The notes beneath the pieces were generated by a model. That model was not told where the DNA came from, searched no databases, and saw only the letters and a program-made list of their open reading frames with translations. Of a stretch of DNA of 64,000 nucleotides, positions 35,646 to 44,446 are shown piece by piece. The DNA comes from Bradyrhizobium elkanii USDA 76 (GTDB lineage: Bacteria; Pseudomonadota; Alphaproteobacteria; Rhizobiales; Xanthobacteraceae): positions 62,001 through 126,000 of the forward strand of contig NZ_CP066356.1 of assembly GCF_023278185.1 (NCBI RefSeq). Direction: 5' to 3'. A program made the position numbers and the translations under genes. How positions within the stretch are numbered: the first letter of the stretch is position 1; each line of letters begins with the position of its first letter.

Positions 35646-36260
35646 ATGACCATCCGCCTGCATCGCGGCGACCTGCCCGATCTGTCCCGCTACACCGACT
35701 CGGTGGCGATCGACACCGAGACCATGGGATTGCATCCGCACCGTGACCGGCTCTGCGTGGTGCAGATGTCGAACGGCGACGGTACCGCCGACGTGATCCA
35801 GATTCCGAAGGGCCACACCGATTCGCCGAACCTGAAGGCGCTGCTCGCCAATCCCAAGATCACCAAGATCTTCCATTTCGCACGGTTCGACGTCGCGGTG
35901 CTCTACAACACGTTCGGCGTGATGCCGACGCCGGTCTATTGCACCAAGATCGCCTCGCGCCTGTCGCGCACCTACACCGATCGCCACGGCCTGAAGGATC
36001 TGGTGCGCGAGGTGCTGAACGTCGAATTGTCGAAGCAGCAGCAGTCGAGCGACTGGGGCGCGCAAAGCCTCAGCGAGGCCCAGCTCGCCTACGCCGCCTC
36101 CGACGTGCTGCATCTGCATGCGCTGCGCGACAAGCTGAATGTCATGCTCGCGCGCGAGGGACGGACAGACCTCGCCCAGGCCTGCTTCGACTTCCTCCCC
36201 ACCCGCGCCAGGCTCGATCTCGACGGCTGGGAGGCCGAGGACATTTTCGCCCATTCATGA
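35646..36260 (+). CDS. rnd: ribonuclease D family 3'-5' exonuclease
   Basis: 204 residues, only the DEDD exonuclease domain without the HRDC domains of E. coli RNase D (375 residues). The DEDDy residues are in AIDTETMGLHPHRDRLCVVQM, HFARFDVAVL and YAASDVLHLHAL. It trims 3' ends of structured RNAs such as tRNA precursors. The start at 35646 is chosen because the in-frame region upstream has no family character. First gene of the rnd-lptC-lptA-lptB-rpoN neighbourhood. Confidence 0.93.
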   Translation: MTIRLHRGDLPDLSRYTDSVAIDTETMGLHPHRDRLCVVQMSNGDGTADVIQIPKGHTDSPNLKALLANPKITKIFHFARFDVAVLYNTFGVMPTPVYCTKIASRLSRTYTDRHGLKDLVREVLNVELSKQQQSSDWGAQSLSEAQLAYAASDVLHLHALRDKLNVMLAREGRTDLAQACFDFLPTRARLDLDGWEAEDIFAHS

Positions 36261-36414
36261 TGTGCGCCGAATTCGTCGCGGCCGGGGCAGTTCCGCCCCG
36301 TTTCGGCCAAACTGTTCACGCGTGGTCCGGTGCGGGGGGCGCGAGGCGAGGTCCGGGCTGCATATTTGGGCGGCTCCGGCTAGAATAGGGCAGTTTCGCG
36401 CCTCTGGAGCTCAG

Positions 36415-37143
36415 GTGAATTCGGTTCAGAATCCAGCCTATGTCACGGGCCTCGAGGCGCGCTTCGCCGCCGCCGCGCGGCACAGCCGCATGGTGCGGAT
36501 CCTGCGCGTCGCGGTGCCCGCGATGGTCGGGCTGGCGATGGCCGTGATCATCTATATCGCGCTGTTCAATCCGTTCCACGACCTGATCCCCAAGCTGCCG
36601 CTCGAGATGGATAATCTCGTCGTGTCCGGCACCAAGATCACGATGGAAGCGCCGCATATCGCCGGCTTCTCCAACGACGGACGGCCTTACGAAATGTGGG
36701 CCAAGGCGGCGATCCAGGACGTCACCGATCCCGACCATGTCGAGCTGAAGACGATCCGCGCCAAGGTGGCGCAACAGGATCAGTCGACAGTGACAATGGA
36801 TGCGCGCACCGGCTTCTTCGACAACAAGAAGCAGCTGCTCGACTTGCGCCAGGACATCTTCCTGCAGTCGTCCACCGGCTATGAGGCCCGGCTGACGCAG
36901 GCCTTCGTCGACATCAACAAGGGCAACGTGTCGTCGGACGAGCATGTCGACGTCAAGCTGCTCGACGGCACGCTCACCGCCGACAGGCTTCGGATCTACA
37001 ACAGCGGCGAGCTGGTGCGGTTCGAAGGCAATGTCGTGATGAATCTCGACAAGCTCGGCGACAACAATGCCGCCCCGCCGGCCGAGCCCGCTCCACCGCC
37101 GCCGCCGTCACCGAAGCCGCGCAAATCCGCCAACACGAAATGA
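36415..37143 (+). CDS. lptC: LPS export protein LptC
   Basis: 242 residues from GTG 36415 with GGAG ahead. A single transmembrane helix (about residues 28-48, LRVAVPAMVGLAMAVIIYIALF) anchors it in the inner membrane; the periplasmic beta-jellyroll (LVVSGTKITMEAPHIAGFSNDGRPYEMWAKAAIQD..ARTGFFDNKKQLLDL) receives LPS from the LptBFG transporter. The Pro-rich tail ([22 protein letters not shown]) is an extra feature. Its stop overlaps the lptA start (ATGA), so translation is coupled. Confidence 0.93.
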   Translation: MNSVQNPAYVTGLEARFAAAARHSRMVRILRVAVPAMVGLAMAVIIYIALFNPFHDLIPKLPLEMDNLVVSGTKITMEAPHIAGFSNDGRPYEMWAKAAIQDVTDPDHVELKTIRAKVAQQDQSTVTMDARTGFFDNKKQLLDLRQDIFLQSSTGYEARLTQAFVDINKGNVSSDEHVDVKLLDGTLTADRLRIYNSGELVRFEGNVVMNLDKLGDNNAAPPAEPAPPPPPSPKPRKSANTK

Positions 37144-37871
37144 TTTTGATGATGAGACGTTTTCCGCACGGCATGGCAATTGCGGCGTTCCTGTTCGCTC
37201 TTTTCGCCGCGAGTGCTTCGTTCGCGCAGGGCTCGATGAGCGGCGTGCCCAACGCCATGCAGGGCTTCTCGCAGAACCGCGACCAGCCGATCCAGATCGA
37301 GGCCGCCTCGCTGGAAATGCGCGACAAGAAAAAGGAGGCGACCTTCGCCGGCAATGTGAAGGTCGTGCAGGGCGACACCACCATGACGTCAAAGACGCTG
37401 GTCGTGTTCTACGAGGATAAATCGACCCAGGCGCCGGCGCCCGCCCCGACCGGCACCAAGGGTGCAGCCGCCAAGGGCGCCGCACCGATGCAGTCGGCAA
37501 CGCCCGGCCCCGGCGGCGCCTCCTCGATCAAGCGGCTGGAGGCGAAGGGCAATGTCGTCGTGACCCAGAAGGACCAGGTCGTCACCGGCGAGACCGCGAT
37601 CTTCGACACCAAGACCAATTTGATCACGATGCTCGGCGGCGGCGGCAGCCAGGTGGTGCTGACCCAGTGCCAGAATGTGCTGCGCGGCGACCGCCTTTTG
37701 GTCGACATGACCACCGGCGTCTCGCGCGTCGAAGCCGACAATGGCAAGGTGCAGGGCCTGTTCATCCAGTCGCCGGGCGGACAGAGCGGCAAGTGCGGCA
37801 CGCCGGCCGCCCCCGGCTCAGCCCCGGCCCCGTCGCCGCTGCAGCTGATTCCGGGCGGCAAGTCCAAGTAA
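37140..37871 (+). CDS. lptA: LPS transport periplasmic protein LptA
   Basis: 243 residues. Signal peptide MRRFPHGMAIAAFLFALFAASASFAQ, then the OstA/LptA jellyroll (PIQIEAASLEMRDKKKEATFAGNVKVVQGDTTMTSKTLVVFYE..IKRLEAKGNVVVTQKDQVVTGETAIFDTKTNLITMLGG). LptA proteins polymerise into the bridge carrying LPS through the periplasm. A low-complexity insert (TQAPAPAPTGTKGAAAKGAAP) interrupts the jellyroll and the C-terminus is Pro/Ala rich. ATG at 37140 overlaps lptC; ATGs at 37149 and 37152 are also possible. Confidence 0.93.
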   Translation: MILMMRRFPHGMAIAAFLFALFAASASFAQGSMSGVPNAMQGFSQNRDQPIQIEAASLEMRDKKKEATFAGNVKVVQGDTTMTSKTLVVFYEDKSTQAPAPAPTGTKGAAAKGAAPMQSATPGPGGASSIKRLEAKGNVVVTQKDQVVTGETAIFDTKTNLITMLGGGGSQVVLTQCQNVLRGDRLLVDMTTGVSRVEADNGKVQGLFIQSPGGQSGKCGTPAAPGSAPAPSPLQLIPGGKSK

Positions 37872-38213
37872 GTCTCACGTAAGGTCAAGCAGAATCAATT
37901 GGTTAGATAATATTCTGCGGCCGCGAGGTTGAAGCCGGCGGGGCGAGACTGTATCTACTGCAGCGGCCCGGCCGAACAATGCGCCTCGAGGGGGATTATG
38001 TCGGCCGGGACAGGGGCATCCATTCATTCAAGGCGCGGGTGATCGCGCTTTGCCGTGTTGTTCGAGCATGATCTCCGCGCAAACGCGTCCGCTTTTGTCG
38101 CGCGGGAAGGCCGGTATTCCGATTTCCGGCTCATGCTTGCGGCTTCGCATGCGAATCGATCGATGCGCAGGCAAGGTCGCGGGATCACCGTGAAAGGCTG
38201 AAGCGAAGCGGGG
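37872..38213. other. 342-base gap between lptA and lptB
   Basis: No gene seen. The centre (about 38040-38190) is a dispersed repeat with cgagcatgatctccgcgcaaacgcg and ttccgatttccggctcatgcttgcggcttcgcatg. lptB may have a promoter of its own here, since the lptA-lptB spacing is unusually wide for the pathway. Confidence 0.4.
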
Positions 38214-39200
38214 ATGGTGGATTTTCTCGGCATGTTCCGGCGGCGCTCTGCGAAACGCAATACCGGATTTGCGCGCTCGCATGACGACATCACGGCGCTC
38301 GGCGACGAGTTCGGCGAGATGCTGACGTCTCCGGTGCGTGATGCGCCGCCGATGGCGCGCGCCGCGTCGGCTCCCGGCGTCGAGCTGCCGCGATCCCAGC
38401 CGGCAGCAGCGCCCGCACCGGCGCGTGCCAGGCCGGCCAGGAACAGCGCGCCCGCCGCGCCGCAGCTGATCAAGCGGCCGGGTTATCTGGCTGTGCATAG
38501 CGTGGAAAAGAGTTTTGGCAGCCGCCAGGTCGTGCGCGGCGTCAGCATCTATGTGCGGCGGGGCGAAGCGGTCGGCCTGCTCGGGCCCAACGGCGCCGGC
38601 AAGACCACCGTGTTCTACATGATCACCGGGCTGATTAAGGCTGATCGCGGCGCCATCGAGCTCGACGGCCACGACGTCACCAAGCTGCCGATGTACCAGC
38701 GCGCGCGCCTCGGCATCGGCTATCTGCCGCAGGAAGCCTCGATCTTCCGCGGCCTGTCGGTCGAGCAGAACATCCGCGCCGTGCTCGAGGTCGTCGAGCC
38801 CTCGAAGAAGAAGCGCGAGCACGAGCTGGACTCGCTGCTCGACGAGTTCAACATCACGCGGCTGCGCAAGAGCCCGTCGATCGCGTTGTCCGGCGGCGAG
38901 CGCCGGCGCGTCGAGATTGCGCGTGCGCTGGCGACGCGCCCGAATTACATGCTGCTCGACGAGCCGTTCGCCGGCATCGACCCGATCGCGGTCGGCGACA
39001 TCCAGGACCTCGTCCGCCATCTCACCAACCGCGGCATCGGCGTGCTCATCACCGACCATAACGTCCGCGAGACGCTCGGCCTGACCGACCGCGCCTATAT
39101 CGTCTATGCTGGTGAAATCTTGACTGAGGGAAGCCCGGAGGAGATCGTTAATGATCCCGATGTCCGTCGGCTTTACCTTGGCGAGGAATTCCGCCTCTAG
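38214..39200 (+). CDS. lptB: LPS export ABC transporter ATPase LptB, N-terminally extended
   Basis: 328 residues, about 88 more than E. coli LptB. Residues 1-88 are an extra low-complexity region rich in Ala, Pro and Arg ([20 protein letters not shown]). The ABC core follows: Walker [11 protein letters not shown]-loop YLPQEASIF, signature [15 protein letters not shown], Walker [14 protein letters not shown] and the H-loop ITDHNVRE. It powers extraction of LPS from the inner membrane with LptFG and LptC. The extension may be partly untranslated if an internal start is used, but no better ATG lies close to the core. Confidence 0.94.
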   Translation: MVDFLGMFRRRSAKRNTGFARSHDDITALGDEFGEMLTSPVRDAPPMARAASAPGVELPRSQPAAAPAPARARPARNSAPAAPQLIKRPGYLAVHSVEKSFGSRQVVRGVSIYVRRGEAVGLLGPNGAGKTTVFYMITGLIKADRGAIELDGHDVTKLPMYQRARLGIGYLPQEASIFRGLSVEQNIRAVLEVVEPSKKKREHELDSLLDEFNITRLRKSPSIALSGGERRRVEIARALATRPNYMLLDEPFAGIDPIAVGDIQDLVRHLTNRGIGVLITDHNVRETLGLTDRAYIVYAGEILTEGSPEEIVNDPDVRRLYLGEEFRL

Positions 39201-39290
39201 CGCTATTTTCCGATCCGTCAAGCCGTGTACAAGGGCTTCGGACTAATATAAGCAAGAATCGAGCCAACTTTTAAGGTCGATCTTGTCTCC

Positions 39291-40946
39291 ATGGCGCTGA
39301 CGCAAAGACTAGAGTTCCGCCAGTCGCAGTCGCTGGTGATGACGCCGCAGCTGATGCAGGCGATCAAGCTGCTGCAACTGTCGAACCTGGATCTGTCGGC
39401 CTTTGTCGAGGAAGAGCTGGAGCGCAATCCGCTGCTCGAGCGGGCGGCCGACGGACCGGAGCCGCCGGTGGCGGGCGAGCCCGCCATGGAGCGGCCGGAT
39501 TACGGCGATTCCGATGGTTCCAGCAGCTATGGGGACGATGGCGACGCTTCCGACATGGCCGCAGGCCCAGGCGGCGAGGCCGCCTTCGAGCCCGGCCAGG
39601 AGGAATGGCTGAACCGCGATCTCGGCAGCCGCGCCGAGATCGAGCAGACGCTCGATACCCGCCTCGACAACGTGTTTTCCGAGGAGCCGGCGGAAGCGGC
39701 GGCGCGCGCCGCTCAGGATGCACCGCCGTCGGTCTACACCGAATGGGGCGGCGGCGCCTCCAGCGACGACGAGTACAATCTCGAAGCTTTCGTGGCCGCC
39801 GAGCTGACGCTTGCCGACCACCTCGCCGAACAACTCGCGGTGGCGTTCTCGGCGCCGGCGCAGCGCATGATCGGGCAGTATCTGATCGACCTGGTTGACG
39901 ACGCCGGTTACCTGCCGGCCGATCTCGGTCAGGCCGCCGAGCGGCTCGGTGCGTCGCAGCAAGCGGTCGACGAGGTCGTCGCGGTGCTGCAGAAATTCGA
40001 CCCGCCGGGCGTGTGCGCGCGAAACCTGAGCGAATGCCTCGCGATCCAGCTGCGCGAGCTCGATCGCTACGATCCGGCGATGCAGGCGCTGGTCGAGCAT
40101 CTCGACCTGCTCGCCAAGCGCGACATCGCGGCCTTGCGAAAGCTCTGCGGCGTCGACGACGAAGACATCACCGACATGATCGCCGAGATCCGCCGGCTCG
40201 ACCCGAAGCCCGGACTGAAGTTCGGCACCGCGCGGACGCAAACCATGGTGCCTGACGTCTATGTGCGTCCGGGTCCCGACGGCGGCTGGCATGTCGAGCT
40301 CAACAGCGACACTCTGCCACGCGTGCTGGTCAACCAGTCCTATTACGCTGAGCTGTCGAAGACGATCCGCAAGGACGGTGACAAGTCGTACTTCACCGAC
40401 TGCCTGCAGAATGCGACCTGGCTGGTCCGCGCGCTCGATCAGCGCGCCCGCACCATCCTGAAGGTCGCGACCGAAATCGTCCGCCAGCAGGATGGCTTCT
40501 TCACTTATGGCGTCGCGCATTTGCGGCCGCTCAATCTGAAGGCGGTCGCGGACGCGATCCAGATGCATGAATCGACGGTGTCGCGCGTCACCGCCAACAA
40601 ATACATGGCGACCAATCGCGGCAGTTTTGAATTGAAGTATTTTTTCACCGCCTCGATCGCGTCGGCCGACGGTGGCGAGGCGCATTCGGCCGAAGCGGTG
40701 CGTCACCACATCAAGCAATTGATCGACGGCGAGGCGCCGTCGGCAATCCTGTCCGACGACACGATCGTGGAACGTTTGCGCGCCTCGGGCATTGATATCG
40801 CCCGCCGCACCGTCGCGAAGTACCGCGAGGCGATGCGGATACCATCCTCGGTGCAGCGACGCCGTGACAAACAGAGCATGCTCGGTAATGCCCTTTCGGC
40901 CCCTGCCTCCTCATCCGACCGGTCGCGCGATACGGCCCCCGTTTAG
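39291..40946 (+). CDS. rpoN: RNA polymerase sigma-54 factor
   Basis: 551 residues. Region I is Leu/Gln rich (MALTQRLEFRQSQSLVMTPQLMQAIKLLQLSNLDLSAFVEEELERNP), region II is acidic (PDYGDSDGSSSYGDDGDASD), then the core-binding domain and the DNA-binding C-domain ending in the RpoN box ARRTVAKYRE. The HTH TISRVT-like segment HESTVSRVTANKYM recognises the -12 element. In Rhizobiales sigma-54 drives nitrogen fixation, ammonium assimilation and C4-dicarboxylate genes. It lies 90 bases after lptB, followed by hpf and ptsN, the usual arrangement. Confidence 0.97.
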   Translation: MALTQRLEFRQSQSLVMTPQLMQAIKLLQLSNLDLSAFVEEELERNPLLERAADGPEPPVAGEPAMERPDYGDSDGSSSYGDDGDASDMAAGPGGEAAFEPGQEEWLNRDLGSRAEIEQTLDTRLDNVFSEEPAEAAARAAQDAPPSVYTEWGGGASSDDEYNLEAFVAAELTLADHLAEQLAVAFSAPAQRMIGQYLIDLVDDAGYLPADLGQAAERLGASQQAVDEVVAVLQKFDPPGVCARNLSECLAIQLRELDRYDPAMQALVEHLDLLAKRDIAALRKLCGVDDEDITDMIAEIRRLDPKPGLKFGTARTQTMVPDVYVRPGPDGGWHVELNSDTLPRVLVNQSYYAELSKTIRKDGDKSYFTDCLQNATWLVRALDQRARTILKVATEIVRQQDGFFTYGVAHLRPLNLKAVADAIQMHESTVSRVTANKYMATNRGSFELKYFFTASIASADGGEAHSAEAVRHHIKQLIDGEAPSAILSDDTIVERLRASGIDIARRTVAKYREAMRIPSSVQRRRDKQSMLGNALSAPASSSDRSRDTAPV

Positions 40947-41131
40947 GTTACTTCTTGAGCGTGACCCCGTCCGGGTACGGACTGGGCCATGCGCTCGTTG
41001 CGTTCGCGCCAAATCGGGATAGTCTCAATCTTTCCAGGTCGAGCGTCGTCCAGAAGGGGAGGTAACCGGAAGCCCAGCAAGCATCATGCTCCTGCAAGAG
41101 TGATCGCGGCATCCAGCAATTGAGGCATCAA

Positions 41132-41731
41132 ATGACCCTTCGAATCTCGGGAAAGAGCATCAGCATCGGCGAGGCGCTTCGCGCGCGCGTCAGCGAGCGC
41201 ACCGACGAGGTCCTGCGAAAGTATTTTGATGGCAACTATTCGGGTCACATCACGCTGAGCAAGGATGGCTTCGGCTTCCGAACCGATTGCGCGCTGCATC
41301 TGGATTCCGGCATCACGCTGGAAGCCGAATCCAATGCCGCCGACGCCTATGCCAGTGCGGACGCCGCGCTCTTGATGATCGAGAAGCGTCTGCGCCGCTA
41401 CAAGAGCCGGCTGAAGGATCGTTCCGCCCGCAAGACCTATGCCGCGACTGCCGCGCTTGCCGAATTGAACGGCGTCGGGCTCGACGCGCCGAGCTACGTC
41501 ATCGAGGCGCCCGAGAACGAGGACGAGGTCACCGAATACAGCCCGGTGATCATTGCCGAGGCAACCACCGCGCTGAAGCGGCTGTCGGTCAGCGAAGCCG
41601 TGATGGAGCTCGATCTGACGGGCGCCTCCTGCCTGGTGTTCCAGCATGGCGGCAGCGGCCGGTTGAACATCATTTACCGCCGTACGGATGGCAATGTCGG
41701 CTGGGTCGATCCGCCGGCGGTGAGCCCTTGA
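41132..41731 (+). CDS. hpf: ribosome hibernation promoting factor, long form
   Basis: 199 residues from ATG 41132 with TGAGG ahead. The S30AE domain (MTLRISGKSISIGEALRARVSERTDEVLRKYFDGNYSGHITLSKDGFGFRTDCALHLDSGITLEAE) binds the decoding centre; the C-terminal dimerisation domain (KRLSVSEAVMELDLTGASCLVFQHGGSGRLNIIYRRTDGNVGWVDP) joins two ribosomes into inactive 100S dimers. The long form is the alphaproteobacterial type. Downstream of rpoN. Confidence 0.93.
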   Translation: MTLRISGKSISIGEALRARVSERTDEVLRKYFDGNYSGHITLSKDGFGFRTDCALHLDSGITLEAESNAADAYASADAALLMIEKRLRRYKSRLKDRSARKTYAATAALAELNGVGLDAPSYVIEAPENEDEVTEYSPVIIAEATTALKRLSVSEAVMELDLTGASCLVFQHGGSGRLNIIYRRTDGNVGWVDPPAVSP

Positions 41732-41962
41732 GGATAGTTGGCAGATGGCATTGACGTCCGGAGCCAGCCCTGCTTATGGTCCGCCGCCTCCAGGAACAAG
41801 GGAGGCGGAACAGGGTTCGCAGGTGTTGGCACCGCCGATACGTTGGAGTAGAAGCCCTGCCAACCGGACCCGGGCTAAGCCCGCATCCCACCTCATCTTC
41901 TTGACGCCGCCGCTGTAAAGCCTATTTCGCAACCTGACGGTCATTCACCTCGGAACGTCCCA

Positions 41963-42424
41963 ATGCCGATTACCGATTTGGTCGCACCCGAGGCGATTCT
42001 CCCGGCTTTAAAAGTCATCAGCAAGAAGCAGGCGCTGCAGGAACTTGCCGCGCGTGCCTCCGCTCTGACCGGGCAGAATGAGCGCGCCATCTTTGAGGTG
42101 CTGCTGCAGCGCGAGAAGCTCGGCACCACGGCGGTCGGCTATGGCGTCGCCATTCCGCACGGCAAGCTGCCCAAGCTGGAGAAGCTGTTCGGCTTCTTCG
42201 CCCGCCTCGAGCGCCCGATCGATTTCGAGGCGATGGACGGCCAGCCGGTCGACCTGATCTTCCTGCTGCTGGCCCCCGAAGGCGCCGGCGCCGACCATCT
42301 CAAGGCGCTGGCGCGGATCGCCCGCCTGCTGCGCGACCAGGACGTCGCCAAGAAGCTGCGTGCCTCGCGCGACGCCCAGGCGATCTACTCGGTGCTCGCA
42401 TTGCCGCCGGCGAGCGCGGCGTAA
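41963..42424 (+). CDS. ptsN: PTS IIA-like nitrogen regulatory protein
   Basis: 153 residues of the EIIA-Ntr family. The phosphorylated histidine is His66 in TTAVGYGVAIPHGKLP. It accepts phosphate from NPr in the nitrogen PTS and controls potassium, carbon and nitrogen functions rather than sugar import. Lies 231 bases after hpf; this spacer has no gene. The rpoN-hpf-ptsN order is conserved in proteobacteria. Confidence 0.95.
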   Translation: MPITDLVAPEAILPALKVISKKQALQELAARASALTGQNERAIFEVLLQREKLGTTAVGYGVAIPHGKLPKLEKLFGFFARLERPIDFEAMDGQPVDLIFLLLAPEGAGADHLKALARIARLLRDQDVAKKLRASRDAQAIYSVLALPPASAA

Positions 42425-42526
42425 TCATCCGAATTCGCGAATTCGTTTTCGCGCCATTGTCATCAGAGCGCAGCCAGTGCGTCACGCGCTGGCGTGCGCC
42501 AATGCGTTGTCGATCGTTCAGGCCCC

Positions 42527-42614
42527 GTAGCCCGGATGAAGCGAAGCGCAATCCGGGGCTACTCTAACCGCGGATAGTTCAGTCCCGGATTTCGCTTCGC
42601 TCCATCCGGGCTAC
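42527..42614. repeat. palindromic dispersed repeat, GTAGCCCGGATG family, copy 3
   Basis: gtagcccggatgaagcgaagcg to cgcttcgctccatccgggctac, between the convergent ptsN and TetR genes. Confidence 0.85.
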
Positions 42615-42638
42615 GAAGCTGCATGCTTCGCAAGTCTC

Positions 42639-43277
42639 TCAGCAGATCGTCGGCAGCAGACGGCGGACCTCGTCGAGCAGATCGGGGATAGCCTTCTCGT
42701 CATTGGCGAGATGCCGGAGCAGCGCGCTCTGGAACAGGCCGTCGAACAGCGCGTACAGCGCAGCCGGTGACGATGCCGGCCGCTTGTTGCCGAGCTCGGC
42801 GTAGCGCGTCGCGATGCGCCAGATCATCGCTTCCAGGCTCTTGTCGATCTCGAGCACATCCTTGCGGAACGCGGGCTCGAACATTGCCTGCGAGCGCAGA
42901 TCGTACCAGAGCCGATGCATGCGCGCTTCGTTCTCGAGCGTGGCCGCGAGCTTGGCGAGGAAGCCTTCGGTCAATTCGTCGCGGCTGCGTGCTGTCGTCA
43001 CCACCTCGTCATAGCGCGTCACGCATTTCGCCTTGTAGTGGCGGACGCAGCAGCAGATCAGGTCGAGCTTGTCGCTGAAGTAGTAGTGAAACACGCCGTG
43101 CGTGAATGCGGAGTTCTGCGCGATCTCGCGCAGGCTGGTGCGTGCGAAGCCGAGCTCGCCAAGCGTTTCCAGCGCGGCCTCCGCGAGCTCGACGCGACGC
43201 GCGTTGAACTTCTCGTCGCGCAGCGCCTCGGCCGCCACAGCCACGCGTTGGGCCGCCCCTGTCGCTTGCCGCGCCAT
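42639..43277 (-). CDS. TetR-family transcriptional repressor
   Basis: 212 residues. N-terminal HTH RRVELAEAALETLGELGFARTSLREIAQNSAFTHGVFHYYFSDKLDLICCCVRHYK, then a helical ligand domain. The start at 43277 follows AGGAAAGG; the in-frame extension upstream is unlikely. Twin palindromes TTGACA-N2-TGTCAA lie 84-119 bases upstream, in the space shared with the divergent SDR operon, so it probably represses both itself and the SDR/acyl-CoA ligase genes until an acyl-CoA or aromatic ligand binds. Confidence 0.88.
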   Translation of the reverse strand: MARQATGAAQRVAVAAEALRDEKFNARRVELAEAALETLGELGFARTSLREIAQNSAFTHGVFHYYFSDKLDLICCCVRHYKAKCVTRYDEVVTTARSRDELTEGFLAKLAATLENEARMHRLWYDLRSQAMFEPAFRKDVLEIDKSLEAMIWRIATRYAELGNKRPASSPAALYALFDGLFQSALLRHLANDEKAIPDLLDEVRRLLPTIC

Positions 43278-43360
43278 TCCGTGCCTTTCCTCTGCTTCTT
43301 CCCTCAAGCGACTATACCGCGGCGACCGCGGCGCGCTCCATCTCTTCACAACCACCCTCT

Positions 43361-43396
43361 TTGACACTTGTCAAATTGAGACTTGACAAGTGTCAA
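43361..43396. promoter_or_regulatory. twin TetR operators over a promoter
   Basis: TTGACACTTGTCAA (43361-43374) and TTGACAAGTGTCAA (43383-43396) are 14-base elements with 6-bp perfect arms and are reverse complements of each other; centres are 22 bases (two helical turns) apart. Each contains TTGACA, a possible -35 box, on both strands. Confidence 0.75.
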
Positions 43397-43606
43397 GTTC
43401 CTGGACGAGGGTTGGTCCAATAATTTGGACAACCGTCAAGACGGCTGACCAATCGACAAACCAGGAGGAAATGCACCGCCGGGGCGCGCCAACGCTGCGC
43501 CCTGCCGACGCCGGCCGCGACCATCAATGCGCTTCAAATGCGCAGGCCCCCGGCCCACGCTGCCTCAGCACCACCATCAATCGGCAAGCAAAGGGAGGAC
43601 TACGTC

Positions 43607-44410
43607 ATGAGTGGGAAGAGCCTTGAAGGCAGGAAAGCCCTGGTCACCGGCGGCGCCCGGGGGATCGGCGCGGCGATCGCGCAGGCACTGGCGCGGTCCG
43701 GCGCCGCGGTCATGATCGGCGATATTCTCGACGACGCCGGCAAGGCCAGCGCCGCCGAGATCGCCAAGGCCGGGGTGAAGACCGGCTTCGTCAAGCTCGA
43801 CGTCACTGACGATGCGCAATGGGAGCGGGCCGCCGCAGCGACGGTCGAAACCCTCGGCGGCTTCGACATCCTGATCAACAATGCCGGGATCGAGATCACC
43901 TCGCTGGTCGCCGACATCAAGGCCGAGGACGCGCGCCGCATGTGCGACGTCAACATCGTCGGCACCGTGCTCGGCATGAAGCACGCCTTCCGTGCGATGC
44001 GGCCGGGCGGCGCCGCGGGCAAGGGCGGCGCGGTCGTCAACATCGCTTCGGTCGCGGCGACGATCGCCTTTCCGAGCATCGCGGTCTATTCCGGCACCAA
44101 ATCCGCGGTCGACCGCATGACGCGCGTCGGCGCGATGGAAGCCGGCAAGCTCGGCTACGGCGTGCGCGTCAACTGCATCTATCCCGGCCTGATCCCGACC
44201 GACATGGGCCTGCAGCTCGCCAATGACATCGTGAAGATCGGTCTCGCGCCCGACGTCAACGCGGCGGTCGGCTCGGTGGTGGAGCAGACCCCGCTCGGCA
44301 AGCTCGCCGAGGTCTCCGACATCGCCGACGCCGCCGTGTTCCTGTGTTCGAACGATGCGCGCTTCATCACCGGCATCGGCCTGCCGGTCGACGGCGGCAT
44401 GGGCATGTAG
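43607..44410 (+). CDS. short-chain dehydrogenase/reductase
   Basis: 267-residue classical SDR. NAD(P) loop TGGARGIGAAIAQAL, NNAG as LINNAGIEI, catalytic Ser in VNIASVAAT and Tyr-x3-Lys in VYSGTKSAVDR. AGGGAGG lies ahead of ATG 43607. It oxidises or reduces a hydroxyl/keto group, here probably on an acyl-CoA or alicyclic substrate. First gene of the operon with the saccharopine-dehydrogenase-like gene (36 bases downstream) and acyl-CoA ligase; preceded by the TetR operators. Confidence 0.9.
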   Translation: MSGKSLEGRKALVTGGARGIGAAIAQALARSGAAVMIGDILDDAGKASAAEIAKAGVKTGFVKLDVTDDAQWERAAAATVETLGGFDILINNAGIEITSLVADIKAEDARRMCDVNIVGTVLGMKHAFRAMRPGGAAGKGGAVVNIASVAATIAFPSIAVYSGTKSAVDRMTRVGAMEAGKLGYGVRVNCIYPGLIPTDMGLQLANDIVKIGLAPDVNAAVGSVVEQTPLGKLAEVSDIADAAVFLCSNDARFITGIGLPVDGGMGM

Positions 44411-44446
44411 CAACAAGGCTGACAACAAGCATTTCGGAGGATCGCA

